Positions 1-8,652 of a stretch of DNA of 64,000 bases are shown here, one piece after another. Made by a program: the position numbers and the translations under genes. This DNA is from Pedobacter ginsengisoli. GTDB taxonomy: Bacteria; Bacteroidota; Bacteroidia; Sphingobacteriales; Sphingobacteriaceae. The DNA is taken from the NCBI RefSeq assembly GCF_030244015.1, contig NZ_JASSYX010000003.1, forward strand, positions 744,001 through 808,000, given 5' to 3'. Each line of letters begins with the position of its first letter. Within the stretch, counting starts at the first letter, position 1. A model generated the notes under the pieces. The model was not told the DNA's origin. It saw nothing but the letters and a program-made list of their open reading frames with translations, and did no database searches.

Positions 1-1215
1 CGCCTTCTCCGACATCTCGATCAGCTGGTTCCTTTGCCTCAGGATCTCTTCATTCTTCTGTTCAAGGCTTCTGTTGATCTTTCTGTTCTCCAGCAATGCA
101 TGAAATGCCAGTCCGGCAAATACCACCGTGAGCACCAATGTAATGACGATGAAGTTCAGTACAAGGCGCTGGTTGTTGTATACTTTAAACTGGTCGGCAA
201 GTAAGGTCTGCTGACGTTCAATGTCATTTTGCTGACTGCTGATCCTTGCCCATTGCAGTTTCATCAGCTGGACGGTACTGCTGTCGATCACGACGGTCTG
301 CAGGATGTTTTCTTTAGAAAACGGTTCTTTATTAAGTATGCTCATGGCAATGCTGATCGCTTCTTTGCCACCTGTCGGGTAAAGTACGCTTGCAGTGAGT
401 GTTTTGTTGCCAACAAGGTTTAACCCTCCACCGTTTCCCGGCAGGGCATCCACACCGATCACCTTGATGTTATTGTCCATTTTCAGACTTCTGAGTACTT
501 TCCTCGCACTTGCTGCCATGACATCATTGTGGGCAAATACGGCAGTGACATCCCGGAGTTTATCCTGGTTTTTTAACAGTTGTGCCTCCGTGTTCCTGCC
601 CAGCCAGTCACCGTACAGCTGGGCGGTCAGCTTTACTCCGGGATGTTTTTTTAACACATCGGTAAAGCCCCTGTCGCGCTCGATGGCAGGCGAAGAACCC
701 GGCAGGCCCATGATCTCCAGAACATTGCCTTGCCCTTTTATGATACTTACCAGGTACTCCCCCGCGATCTTACCCACCTGGTAATTTTCAGCGCCCACGT
801 AAGCAGTATATAAAGAAGAAGAGGTCTTGCGGTCTATGACCACTACAGGAATGCCTTTGTTATAAGTTTCCTCAACTATTCCGGTAAGCGGCATGGCTTC
901 GTTAGGCGAGATGATGAGCAGGTCTATTCCTTGCTCAATCATCTCCTTCACCTGTTCAATCTGTTTCCTGCTGTCGTTATTGGCGTCTGTGTATAGCAGC
1001 TCGCTTTCCGGATGAAGTGAAAGTTCCATTTTCATCTCGTCAAGCATGGTTCTGCGCCAAAGATCAGAGCCAACACATTGCGAAAAACCAATTTTAAACT
1101 TACGACTCTCTTTATTGCCTGAACAACCCTGCAAAAAAAAGAACAGCCCAAATAACAGCACTGGAAACAGGGCAACCTGGTGTTTTAAAATTCTTTTAAG
1201 ATCCCTATGATCCAT
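1..1215 (-). CDS. Hybrid two-component sensor, N-terminal part (sugar-binding sensor half)
   Basis: The gene starts at 1215 and runs off the left edge, so only its first 405 residues are visible and the reading frame is open to base 1. A hydrophobic stretch with a lipobox-like end (LQGC, Cys31) leads into a LacI/ribose-binding-type periplasmic domain (about 38-335, opening KIGFSQCVGSDLW, with GLPGSSPAIERDRGF and FAHNDVMA). A membrane span follows at about 351-375 and then the start of a coiled coil. This is the front half of the Bacteroidota hybrid sensors that carry kinase, receiver and AraC domains on one chain; those later domains lie outside the window. In Bacteroides the sensor with this layout next to fructan genes binds fructose. 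The divergent neighbours here (sugar porter, fructokinase, SusC/D, GH32) match that arrangement, so I infer a fructose sensor. An orphan sugar-binding membrane protein is the alternative. Confidence 0.85.
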   Translation of the reverse strand, partial: MDHRDLKRILKHQVALFPVLLFGLFFFLQGCSGNKESRKFKIGFSQCVGSDLWRRTMLDEMKMELSLHPESELLYTDANNDSRKQIEQVKEMIEQGIDLLIISPNEAMPLTGIVEETYNKGIPVVVIDRKTSSSLYTAYVGAENYQVGKIAGEYLVSIIKGQGNVLEIMGLPGSSPAIERDRGFTDVLKKHPGVKLTAQLYGDWLGRNTEAQLLKNQDKLRDVTAVFAHNDVMAASARKVLRSLKMDNNIKVIGVDALPGNGGGLNLVGNKTLTASVLYPTGGKEAISIAMSILNKEPFSKENILQTVVIDSSTVQLMKLQWARISSQQNDIERQQTLLADQFKVYNNQRLVLNFIVITLVLTVVFAGLAFHALLENRKINRSLEQKNEEILRQRNQLIEMSEKA

Positions 1216-1302
1216 CCTTATTAAGTAAAAATATTTGGTCCTGACCGTTAAAGCTATCAATTATCTGCTTCATATTAAAATGACTCCGGCCCTGGCCCGG
1301 GC

Positions 1303-1341
1303 GCTGATGTAACCACAGTTAAAGGATCATGTAACATCAGC
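1303..1341. promoter_or_regulatory. Candidate operator of the hybrid sensor
   Basis: The gap between the sensor gene and the divergent fructan operon holds an 8-base inverted repeat (GCTGATGT at 1303-1310, ACATCAGC at 1334-1341). Inside it is a 7-base direct repeat, ATGTAAC, at 1307 and 1329, so the copies are 22 bases apart, about two helical turns. AraC-type domains of hybrid sensors are known to bind direct repeats, so this is the best candidate site. The remainder of the gap (1216-1499) is AT-rich and shows no exact TAnnTTTG box. Confidence 0.35.
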
Positions 1342-1499
1342 TAAGATCAGTGTGAAACAGAGATTCAAAACAATATTAATTGTCTAATAACCAACCATTT
1401 AATAAATGTCTGATTTTTTAAAGATTTTGAAATAATACCTATAACAGTACCCTTCAATTTAAGCCTACTTTGCCATCCTTAACCATTTATAAATCTAAC

Positions 1500-2834
1500 A
1501 TGAAGAAAAACTCCGTACTCGCATGGTCGGTCGTTGTCGCATTAGGCGGCTTTCTGTTCGGCTTTGATACCGCAGTTATATCAGGTGCCGAAAAAGCAAT
1601 TCAGCAATACTGGAATCTGTCTGTCTTTGAGCATGGGCTTACCATTTCCATCGCTCTGATCGGTACAGTGATCGGCTCGCTGCTCGGCTCAAAACCCTCA
1701 GACAAATTTGGCAGAAAGAACACCCTATATTTTGTAGCGGTTGCTTACCTGCTCTCTTCTCTTGGCACTGCCCTTGCAGATAACTGGACAGTTTTTCTGC
1801 TGTTCAGATTCCTCGGCGGTCTGGGCGTGGGCGCATCGTCGGTCACCGCTCCCATTTATATCTCAGAGATCTCTCCTGCAGACCGGCGGGGCCGTCTGGT
1901 TGGGTTGTTCCAGTTCAATGTCGTTCTGGGCATCCTCATCTCTTACCTCTCCAATTACCTGATCAGCCAGGGCGGCGAAATGTCCTGGCGATGGATGCTG
2001 GGCGTGCAGGCGGTACCTTCGCTGATCTTTCTGGTCCTGATCACTTATATTCCGGAAAGCCCCCGCTGGCTGATCCTGAAAAAAGGGGCTACAGAAAAAG
2101 CACTGGAGATTTTAAGGATCATCAACCCGCTAAACTGCGAAGAAGAACTCGCCAGCATCAAAGGTTCAGAAGGAAAGTTGGGTTCAGCTCAAAAGAATAA
2201 CGAGAATCTTTTTTCGGGCCAGTATACCAAACCCGTGGTCTTTGCGATGCTGTTTGCTTTTTTTAACCAGGTATCAGGGATCAATGCAATCATTTACTAC
2301 GCGCCGAGGATCTTTGAAATGGCCGGATTGGGTGCACATTCTTCTTTACTGTCTACCGTTGGCATCGGGCTGATCAATTTTGCCTTCACTTTACTGGCAT
2401 TGAATTTTATCGACAAGGTGGGCCGCAGGGTACTGATGCTGATCGGATCAATAGGGCTCATCGCCTCACTATTTCTGGTGGCCTTTACTTTTTATGCCGG
2501 GAGTTTCAGCGGCATGGCCATCCCAATATACATTATGGTTTTCATCGCCTTTTTTGCTTTTTCTCAGGGTGCAGTAATCTGGGTGTTTATCTCAGAAATA
2601 TTCCCCAACCAGGTCAGGGCCAAAGGACAGACGCTGGGCAGTTCGACACACTGGGTCATGGCTGCGCTGATCGCCTTTTGCTTTCCCTACCTGGCTGAGA
2701 CCTTTGGCGGCGCGGTGACCTTCACTTTTTTTGGTACCATGATGGTGCTCCAACTGCTCTTTGTCTGGAGGTTCATGCCCGAGACCAAAGGGAAATCACT
2801 CGAGAGTATTGAAAACAACATTGTATTACACTAA
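1500..2834 (+). CDS. MFS sugar porter (fructose importer)
   Basis: A 444-residue, twelve-span major facilitator of the sugar porter family. Family signatures are visible: DKFGRK after span 2, PESPRWLI before the central loop, QVSGINAIIYY in span 7 and PETKGKSLE at the end. It should carry a hexose, probably fructose, across the inner membrane with protons. I chose the ATG at 1500; an in-frame TTG at 1470 would add ten residues that look unlike the family. It opens the fructan operon and ends 14 bases before the fructokinase. The same porter-plus-kinase pairing occurs in Bacteroides fructan loci. The fructose assignment rests on context, since sugar specificity cannot be read from these motifs. 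Confidence 0.88.
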   Translation: MKKNSVLAWSVVVALGGFLFGFDTAVISGAEKAIQQYWNLSVFEHGLTISIALIGTVIGSLLGSKPSDKFGRKNTLYFVAVAYLLSSLGTALADNWTVFLLFRFLGGLGVGASSVTAPIYISEISPADRRGRLVGLFQFNVVLGILISYLSNYLISQGGEMSWRWMLGVQAVPSLIFLVLITYIPESPRWLILKKGATEKALEILRIINPLNCEEELASIKGSEGKLGSAQKNNENLFSGQYTKPVVFAMLFAFFNQVSGINAIIYYAPRIFEMAGLGAHSSLLSTVGIGLINFAFTLLALNFIDKVGRRVLMLIGSIGLIASLFLVAFTFYAGSFSGMAIPIYIMVFIAFFAFSQGAVIWVFISEIFPNQVRAKGQTLGSSTHWVMAALIAFCFPYLAETFGGAVTFTFFGTMMVLQLLFVWRFMPETKGKSLESIENNIVLH

Positions 2835-2848
2835 AAACCCTGAGCGCT

Positions 2849-3778
2849 ATGAACAATATTGAGCATCGGGTATCAGGTATTAAACCAACAGCCATTTGTT
2901 ATGGCGAGATCCTCTGGGATGTATTGCCTGATGGGCCTCAGCCGGGTGGTGCGCCGCTAAATGTCGCGTATCACCTCAATAAAATGGGTATGGACACTGG
3001 TCTGATCAGCAGGATCGGCAATGACCGGAACGGACAAAAACTGACGGACCTGATGGACTTTTGGGGCATCAGTAAGGCTTTGCTCCAAACTGACGAGCAG
3101 TATGATACCAGTCAGGTGCTGGCCCGGATGAACAATGGCAATGAGGTGACCTATGAGATTGTATACCCTGTCGCCTGGGATTTCATTGCTGAAAATACCG
3201 CATTGAAAGAAAAGGTAAGGGACACGAAATACTTCGTTTTTGGAAGCCTCGCATCAAGGAACGAGGTGTCCAGGGATACACTTTTTGGCTTACTCGAAGA
3301 TACACCTGCCCTGAAAGTTTTTGACATCAACCTGAGGCCGCCTTTCATCAGCAGGTCTTTGCTGGAAGTGCTGCTGAAACAAGCCGACATCGTGAAGTTC
3401 AATGAAGCAGAACTGAGCGTGGTGCAGGTGATGTTTAAAGGATCCTACGAAGGGGAGACCAATAAGGTCAGGTTCATTCAGGATAAATTCAGTATTCCCG
3501 AGGTCATTGTCACCAAAGGTGAGTTTGGTGCTTCCTATTATCGCCACGATAAAGCCTATCATACCTGGGGCAATGAGGTTAAAGTAAAAGACACTATAGG
3601 CAGCGGAGATTCTTTTCTGGCTGCTTTTATAGCCAGTCATTATCACGGCGACCAACCACCTGATATACTGAAAAAAGCGATAGCCATGGGCGGGTTCATC
3701 GCCACAAAAAAGGGCGGTTGTCCGCAGTACGATCTTACAGAGTACTTCGATTTCAAAAACCAAATATTTAAACCATAA
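2849..3778 (+). CDS. PfkB-family fructokinase
   Basis: A 309-residue cytoplasmic sugar kinase of the ribokinase/PfkB family, of usual length. The N-terminal GEILWDVLPDG and GGAPLNVA motifs form the sugar site, and DTIGSGDSF holds the anion hole and catalytic base (Asp254). Its likely reaction is ATP-dependent phosphorylation of fructose to fructose 6-phosphate. It sits 14 bases after the sugar porter and 11 bases before SusC, so it is co-transcribed with them. The opening GEILWDVLPDGPQPGGAP pattern is the one usually seen in bacterial fructokinases, which supports fructose over ribose or a nucleoside. Confidence 0.88.
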   Translation: MNNIEHRVSGIKPTAICYGEILWDVLPDGPQPGGAPLNVAYHLNKMGMDTGLISRIGNDRNGQKLTDLMDFWGISKALLQTDEQYDTSQVLARMNNGNEVTYEIVYPVAWDFIAENTALKEKVRDTKYFVFGSLASRNEVSRDTLFGLLEDTPALKVFDINLRPPFISRSLLEVLLKQADIVKFNEAELSVVQVMFKGSYEGETNKVRFIQDKFSIPEVIVTKGEFGASYYRHDKAYHTWGNEVKVKDTIGSGDSFLAAFIASHYHGDQPPDILKKAIAMGGFIATKKGGCPQYDLTEYFDFKNQIFKP

Positions 3779-3789
3779 CGTAAATTATC

Positions 3790-6700
3790 ATGAGAAAAAT
3801 TTTCTTGTTATTTTGCTTGCTGCTGATGGCGGCAAGCGAGAGCTTTGGCCAGGCCAGGGTCATCAGCGGCAAGGTTACAGACAATGAATCTGTGCCTCTG
3901 GAAGCCGTGACCGTAGTGGTCCAGGGCACACAGCGGTCTGTACTGACCGATCAGAACGGCAATTTTAAGATCAGTGCAGAAAACGGGCAGGTCTTAAAAT
4001 TCGGCTATATAGGGGCAGATCCTTACAGCTACACCGTTACTTCAGATTCCCAGGACATTGCCGTCAAGCTCAATGTGGCTACGACCAGCCTAAACCAGGT
4101 CGTTGTCACGGGTTATCAAAAGGAACGTAAAAAAGACATTACGGGAGCGGTAAGCGTGGTTGATGTCAAAAGCATCAAAGACATTCCTGTGGGAAACCCC
4201 CTCAAAGCACTACAGGGACGTGTTCCTGGTGTATTCATCACAACCGATGGCTCACCTTCTGGTGGTGCAACAGTAAGGATCAGAGGTATTGGTACTTTAG
4301 GGGACAATGACGTGCTTTATGTGATTGACGGGGTACCTACCAAAAGAGGGCTGCAGGAGTTGAATCCCAACGACATAGAGTCGATCCAGGTACTAAAAGA
4401 TGCTTCTTCGGCAACGATCTACGGATCGCGGGCGGCAGCGGGGGTAATTATTGTGACGACCAAAAAGGGAAAAGCAGGCTTGGCGAAAGTAGATGTAAAT
4501 GCCTCTGCTTCGATACAAAATTATGCAAGCAAACTAAATACGCTGGACGCAGATGGCAGAGGCAGGGCCTACTGGCAGGCGGCTGTAAACGATAAGCAGG
4601 ACCCGAACCTGCACCAGATCTATCAGTTTGACTGGAATAAAGATTTCAACAATCCTTCCCTGAGCAACATCATTTATCCTGAGTTCATTGATGCGGCAAA
4701 GACCATGAGACCTGCAAATACCTACTGGTATGACCTGATCTCGCAAAATTCGCTGATCCAGTCGTATGACGTAGCGGTAAGCAATGGCACCGATAAAGGA
4801 AGCTCCCTTTTCTCTCTGGGTTATTATCAGAACAAAGGAATCGTCAAATCGTCTAAAAACGATAAGCTGACCGCCAGATTGAATTCGGATTACAACCTGT
4901 TAAATTCAAAACTGAAAATCGGGGAAAACCTGACTGCCAGCTACATTAAAAATGCATTGACTCCTGTTAGTGACATCCTGTTTACTTCACTGGTGCAGCA
5001 GCCAGTAGTTCCCGTGTATACGGTAGATGGCGGCTGGGGAGGACCAGCTTCCGGTATGACCGACAGGCAAAACCCCCTGCGGCTGATTGAGGACAACCGG
5101 CAAAATTACAGCAATTTCTATCGCCTTTTAGGAAATGTATTTGCGGAGTACAACATCATTCCGGGCCTGAATTTGCGAACAAGCGTGGGACTGGATTACA
5201 ACGGCACTTATCAGCGGGTATTGCGCAAGTCTTATACTTCCGGATTTTTGTCAGACAAGACCAATCAGGTGAGCAATACTCAGAACTACAGCGGCAACAT
5301 TGTATGGCAGAATACACTAAACTATAAATTCACCGAAAAGAAACACCAGGTAGAGGTATTGGTTGGTCACGAGCAGATCAGGAACGTGATCCAGGGATTT
5401 TCCGCCAGCAGACAGGGGCTTGCGCTGGAAAATATTGACTATGCTTATCTGGATGCCGGCAGTTCCAACACCTTAAACTCGGGCAGCGGAACGGGAAATT
5501 CATTGCTCTCGTTTTTTGGCAAGGCAAACTATGTATTTAACGACCGGTACATCGCATCGTTGACACTGCGCAGGGACGGATCTTCAAGATTCGGACAAAA
5601 CAATAAATACGGAACATTCCCGGCGTTTTCAGCCGGATGGCGGATCAGCCAGGAAGAGTTCATGAAAAAAATTCCTTTTATTTCTGACCTGAAGCTCCGC
5701 TACGGCTGGGGAAGATCGGGAAATCAGGAAATTCCGGACAATGCCAACAAATTTCTGTACAGGGCAATCTATGGGATAGATCCGACCTGGGAATTTGATT
5801 CCGGAAGTGCGTATGAAATTGGTGGTACGGGTTCCGGGCAGCTGCCATCAGGCTTTACATTGCTGCAAAGGGGTAATGATAATTTGAAATGGGAATCGCT
5901 TGAAGAACATAACATTGGTCTGGACTTCGGCCTGCTCGACAATAAGCTGACCGGTTCATTTGACTATTTCATCAAGGAAACCTCAGACATTCTGATCAAT
6001 CCGGCTTACCTGGCGGTATTGGGCGAAGGCGGGAGTTTCTGGATGAATGGGGCAACTTTGAAAAATAAGGGTTTCGATGCCCTGCTCTCTTATGACACCA
6101 AATTGTCGGCTGACTTTTCCATGAACCTGACAGGAAACTTCTCCATGTACCGCAATAAGGTCGTCGACCTTCCGGAAGAGGTGCTGACCTCCTATCCCGG
6201 AAACGGAACAGACAAGAACATCCTGGGCAGGCCCGTAAATTCTTTTTTCGGCTTTGTGACTGACGGGCTGTTCCAAAGCCAGCAGGAGGTGGATGCCCAT
6301 GCTGCACAACCGGGCAAAGGCATTGGGCGCATCAGGTATAAGGATCTGGATGCCAACGGAGTGATCAACGATCGTGACAGGGATTATATCGGTGACGGTG
6401 GTCCTAAGTTTACCGCCGGATTAAATGCTTCCTTTACCTACAGGAACTTTGACCTGAGCTTCTTCATTCAGGCAATTCAGGTAAAAGTGGTCAATGACTT
6501 TAAAACTTATACCGACTTCTCTTCTTTGTGGACAGGTACAAACTGGGGCAGCAGGACACTGGATGCATGGACTCCTTCTAATGCTTCTTCCACTATTCCT
6601 GCGCTGACCCTTGTGGACAACAACAATGAAGGCCGCTTCTCGACCTACTTTATCGAAAACGGATCGTATGTGAAACTTAGAAACCTGCAGATTGGCTACA

Positions 6701-6870
6701 ATTTGAAGAACCTTTTTAAATCTAAGGTCCAGAATGCCCGCATTTTTGTACAGGGCAGCAATTTACTGACCATCAAGAGCAAATCGTTCACAGGTCCGGA
6801 TCCTGAGATTCCAAATTACGGATTTCCGGTTCCTGTAATTGGCACAATTGGCCTAAACCTCACCTTATAG
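3790..6870 (+). CDS. SusC-like TonB-dependent transporter (fructan locus)
   Basis: A 1026-residue SusC/RagA-type outer-membrane transporter. It has a signal peptide (cleavage near ESFGQA), a CarboxypepD-regulatory-like domain (about 23-100), a TonB-box-like region before VVVTGYQ, a plug with the family signatures RIRGIGTLG, YVIDGVP and IQVLKDASSATIYG, and a 22-stranded barrel ending GLNLTL with a C-terminal hydrophobic residue. With the SusD partner 21 bases downstream it should take up oligosaccharides released from fructan using TonB energy. The family and operon are clear; the substrate is inferred from the fructokinase and GH32 neighbours. Confidence 0.93.
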   Translation: MRKIFLLFCLLLMAASESFGQARVISGKVTDNESVPLEAVTVVVQGTQRSVLTDQNGNFKISAENGQVLKFGYIGADPYSYTVTSDSQDIAVKLNVATTSLNQVVVTGYQKERKKDITGAVSVVDVKSIKDIPVGNPLKALQGRVPGVFITTDGSPSGGATVRIRGIGTLGDNDVLYVIDGVPTKRGLQELNPNDIESIQVLKDASSATIYGSRAAAGVIIVTTKKGKAGLAKVDVNASASIQNYASKLNTLDADGRGRAYWQAAVNDKQDPNLHQIYQFDWNKDFNNPSLSNIIYPEFIDAAKTMRPANTYWYDLISQNSLIQSYDVAVSNGTDKGSSLFSLGYYQNKGIVKSSKNDKLTARLNSDYNLLNSKLKIGENLTASYIKNALTPVSDILFTSLVQQPVVPVYTVDGGWGGPASGMTDRQNPLRLIEDNRQNYSNFYRLLGNVFAEYNIIPGLNLRTSVGLDYNGTYQRVLRKSYTSGFLSDKTNQVSNTQNYSGNIVWQNTLNYKFTEKKHQVEVLVGHEQIRNVIQGFSASRQGLALENIDYAYLDAGSSNTLNSGSGTGNSLLSFFGKANYVFNDRYIASLTLRRDGSSRFGQNNKYGTFPAFSAGWRISQEEFMKKIPFISDLKLRYGWGRSGNQEIPDNANKFLYRAIYGIDPTWEFDSGSAYEIGGTGSGQLPSGFTLLQRGNDNLKWESLEEHNIGLDFGLLDNKLTGSFDYFIKETSDILINPAYLAVLGEGGSFWMNGATLKNKGFDALLSYDTKLSADFSMNLTGNFSMYRNKVVDLPEEVLTSYPGNGTDKNILGRPVNSFFGFVTDGLFQSQQEVDAHAAQPGKGIGRIRYKDLDANGVINDRDRDYIGDGGPKFTAGLNASFTYRNFDLSFFIQAIQVKVVNDFKTYTDFSSLWTGTNWGSRTLDAWTPSNASSTIPALTLVDNNNEGRFSTYFIENGSYVKLRNLQIGYNLKNLFKSKVQNARIFVQGSNLLTIKSKSFTGPDPEIPNYGFPVPVIGTIGLNLTL

Positions 6871-6891
6871 AACCAAATAAAATAAAAAGAT

Positions 6892-8610
6892 ATGAAACGA
6901 TTATTATATATACTGGCAATAGTCCTTGTGGGCTTTGGCAGCTGCAAAAAGGCATTGGACGAGCCTGCGCAGGGCATAATTTCAGGGGATGACCTGAACA
7001 CGCCTGAGAATCTGGACAAACTGGTCATCGCTGCGTATTCGTCGCTGGGTAATGACCATTATACCTCACCCTACTCCAGTATGTGGCCATACGGAAGTGT
7101 ACGTGGAGGCGACACGTATAAAGGTGGTGACGGGCCAGGTGACCTGTCCGAATTTCATTTGTTTGAGACCTTTACCGGAAACCGGGTGGACAATGGCCTG
7201 ATCGATCAGTTGTGGTTCAGGCTGTATGTCGGCGTCGGCCGTGCCAACGAGGCCCTGAGAAGAATCAATACAATAGCCGGGGCAGATTATCCTAAAAAAG
7301 CCGAAAGACAAGCTGAGCTCAAATTCCTGAGGGGACATTTTTATTTCCTGCTCAAGATCCTCTTTAAATACGTGCCTTACCTGGATGAGAACCTGCCAAA
7401 AGAGGAATACCCGACGGTCTCTAACCGGGCATTGACCAATGAAGAGCTGTGGAACAGGATCACTTCAGACTTTAAGGCTGCGGCAGATGCACTTCCTCCC
7501 ACCCAGACGGATGCCGGGAGACCAAACAAATACGTCGCCAAGGCTTATCTTGCCAAAGCATTGCTCTACCAGGCTTATGTACAGGACGAAAACAATGCCG
7601 TAACATCGATCGACGCCCCAATGCTGAACGACGTGGTTAAACTATGTGACGAGGTGATCACCTCAGGCAAATATGGCCTGAGCGATGATTTTGCGGACAA
7701 CTTTTTATCAGCTGCAGAGAATGGTCCGGAGTCTGTTTTTGCGATACAATATTCAAAGGATGACGGTACGCCGATGGGCAGGCTGGACTTTGGTCATGCG
7801 CTAAATTACCCAATGAACCAGGACTACGGCTGCTGCGGATTTAATGTACCCAGCCATGACCTGATCAACTCATTTAAAACCGATGCCAGCGGACTACCAA
7901 TGTTTGACACTTACAACAATGTAGATGTGGCCGCTTCTCTTGACTTCAAAACGGGCACTTTTGACCCGAGGCTTGACCACACTGTGGCAAAGCCGGGTGC
8001 GCCTTTTAAGTACAAAACGGATTTTATATTTGAGCGCTTTTGGGCGCGTGCGCCTGCTGTGTATGGTGCATTTGCAAGCCTTAAGGAGGTAGTTACACCA
8101 AATGACGCTGCATTCAAAAAAATTCCGCCATTTATGTCAAGTTCAAAAAACTGGCAGATCATCCGTTATGCGGACGTCTTGCTCTGGAAGGCTGAGGCGC
8201 TGATAGAACTGGGCAGACATCTGGAAGCGTATCCCCTGATTAACGAAGTAAGAGACCGCTCATCTAAAAGCAAAGCACTGCTCGTTATGGCAAACGGTAC
8301 TCCGACCTCCAATTATAACGTGCAGCAATACCAGCCAGGTGTAAATTGCAACTGGACTCAGGATTACGCACGCAGGGCCTTGAGATACGAAAGAAGGATA
8401 GAATTTGCGACTGAAGGTTATCATTTCTTTGATCTGGTGAGGTGGGGTGTTGCAGCACAGACTATGAATGCGTACTTTAATACTGAAAAAACCAGGGCGA
8501 CACATTTGTCAACAGCTAAATTCACATCCGCAAGAGATGAATATTTTCCGATTCCACTGAATCAGGTTAACTTTAGCAAAGGTTTATACCAGCAGAACAA
8601 GGGCTGGTAA
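6892..8610 (+). CDS. SusD/RagB-like surface glycan-binding lipoprotein (fructan locus)
   Basis: A 572-residue SusD-family lipoprotein. The signal ends in a lipobox (FGSC, Cys18), placing it on the outer membrane, where it acts as the lid of the SusC pore. The family TPR-like helices are recognisable (ELKFLRGHFYFLL, YVAKAYLAKALLYQAY), as are the C-terminal markers RYADVLLWKAEAL, RALRYERRIEFATEG and FDLVRWG. It lies 21 bases after its SusC and 42 bases before the GH32 gene. No separate SusE/SusF-type surface binder is present in this locus, so SusD would be the main outer binding protein visible. Confidence 0.92.
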   Translation: MKRLLYILAIVLVGFGSCKKALDEPAQGIISGDDLNTPENLDKLVIAAYSSLGNDHYTSPYSSMWPYGSVRGGDTYKGGDGPGDLSEFHLFETFTGNRVDNGLIDQLWFRLYVGVGRANEALRRINTIAGADYPKKAERQAELKFLRGHFYFLLKILFKYVPYLDENLPKEEYPTVSNRALTNEELWNRITSDFKAAADALPPTQTDAGRPNKYVAKAYLAKALLYQAYVQDENNAVTSIDAPMLNDVVKLCDEVITSGKYGLSDDFADNFLSAAENGPESVFAIQYSKDDGTPMGRLDFGHALNYPMNQDYGCCGFNVPSHDLINSFKTDASGLPMFDTYNNVDVAASLDFKTGTFDPRLDHTVAKPGAPFKYKTDFIFERFWARAPAVYGAFASLKEVVTPNDAAFKKIPPFMSSSKNWQIIRYADVLLWKAEALIELGRHLEAYPLINEVRDRSSKSKALLVMANGTPTSNYNVQQYQPGVNCNWTQDYARRALRYERRIEFATEGYHFFDLVRWGVAAQTMNAYFNTEKTRATHLSTAKFTSARDEYFPIPLNQVNFSKGLYQQNKGW

Positions 8611-8652
8611 TTGATGATAGGAAACAGGACATACACACAACCTAAAATATAA

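Noticed and set aside
395..784. Open frame of 129 codons on the plus strand at the left end
   Set aside because: It lies antisense within the sensor gene, whose periplasmic-binding domain reads clearly on the minus strand; the plus frame has no recognisable features.
1467..1473. TACTTTG upstream of the sugar porter as a -7 box
   Set aside because: It is one base short of TAnnTTTG and no -33 element stands at the right distance; not strong enough to report as a promoter.
3290..3763. Long minus-strand frame of 157 codons inside the fructokinase gene
   Set aside because: It is antisense to a clear PfkB-family gene and has no family features or start context.
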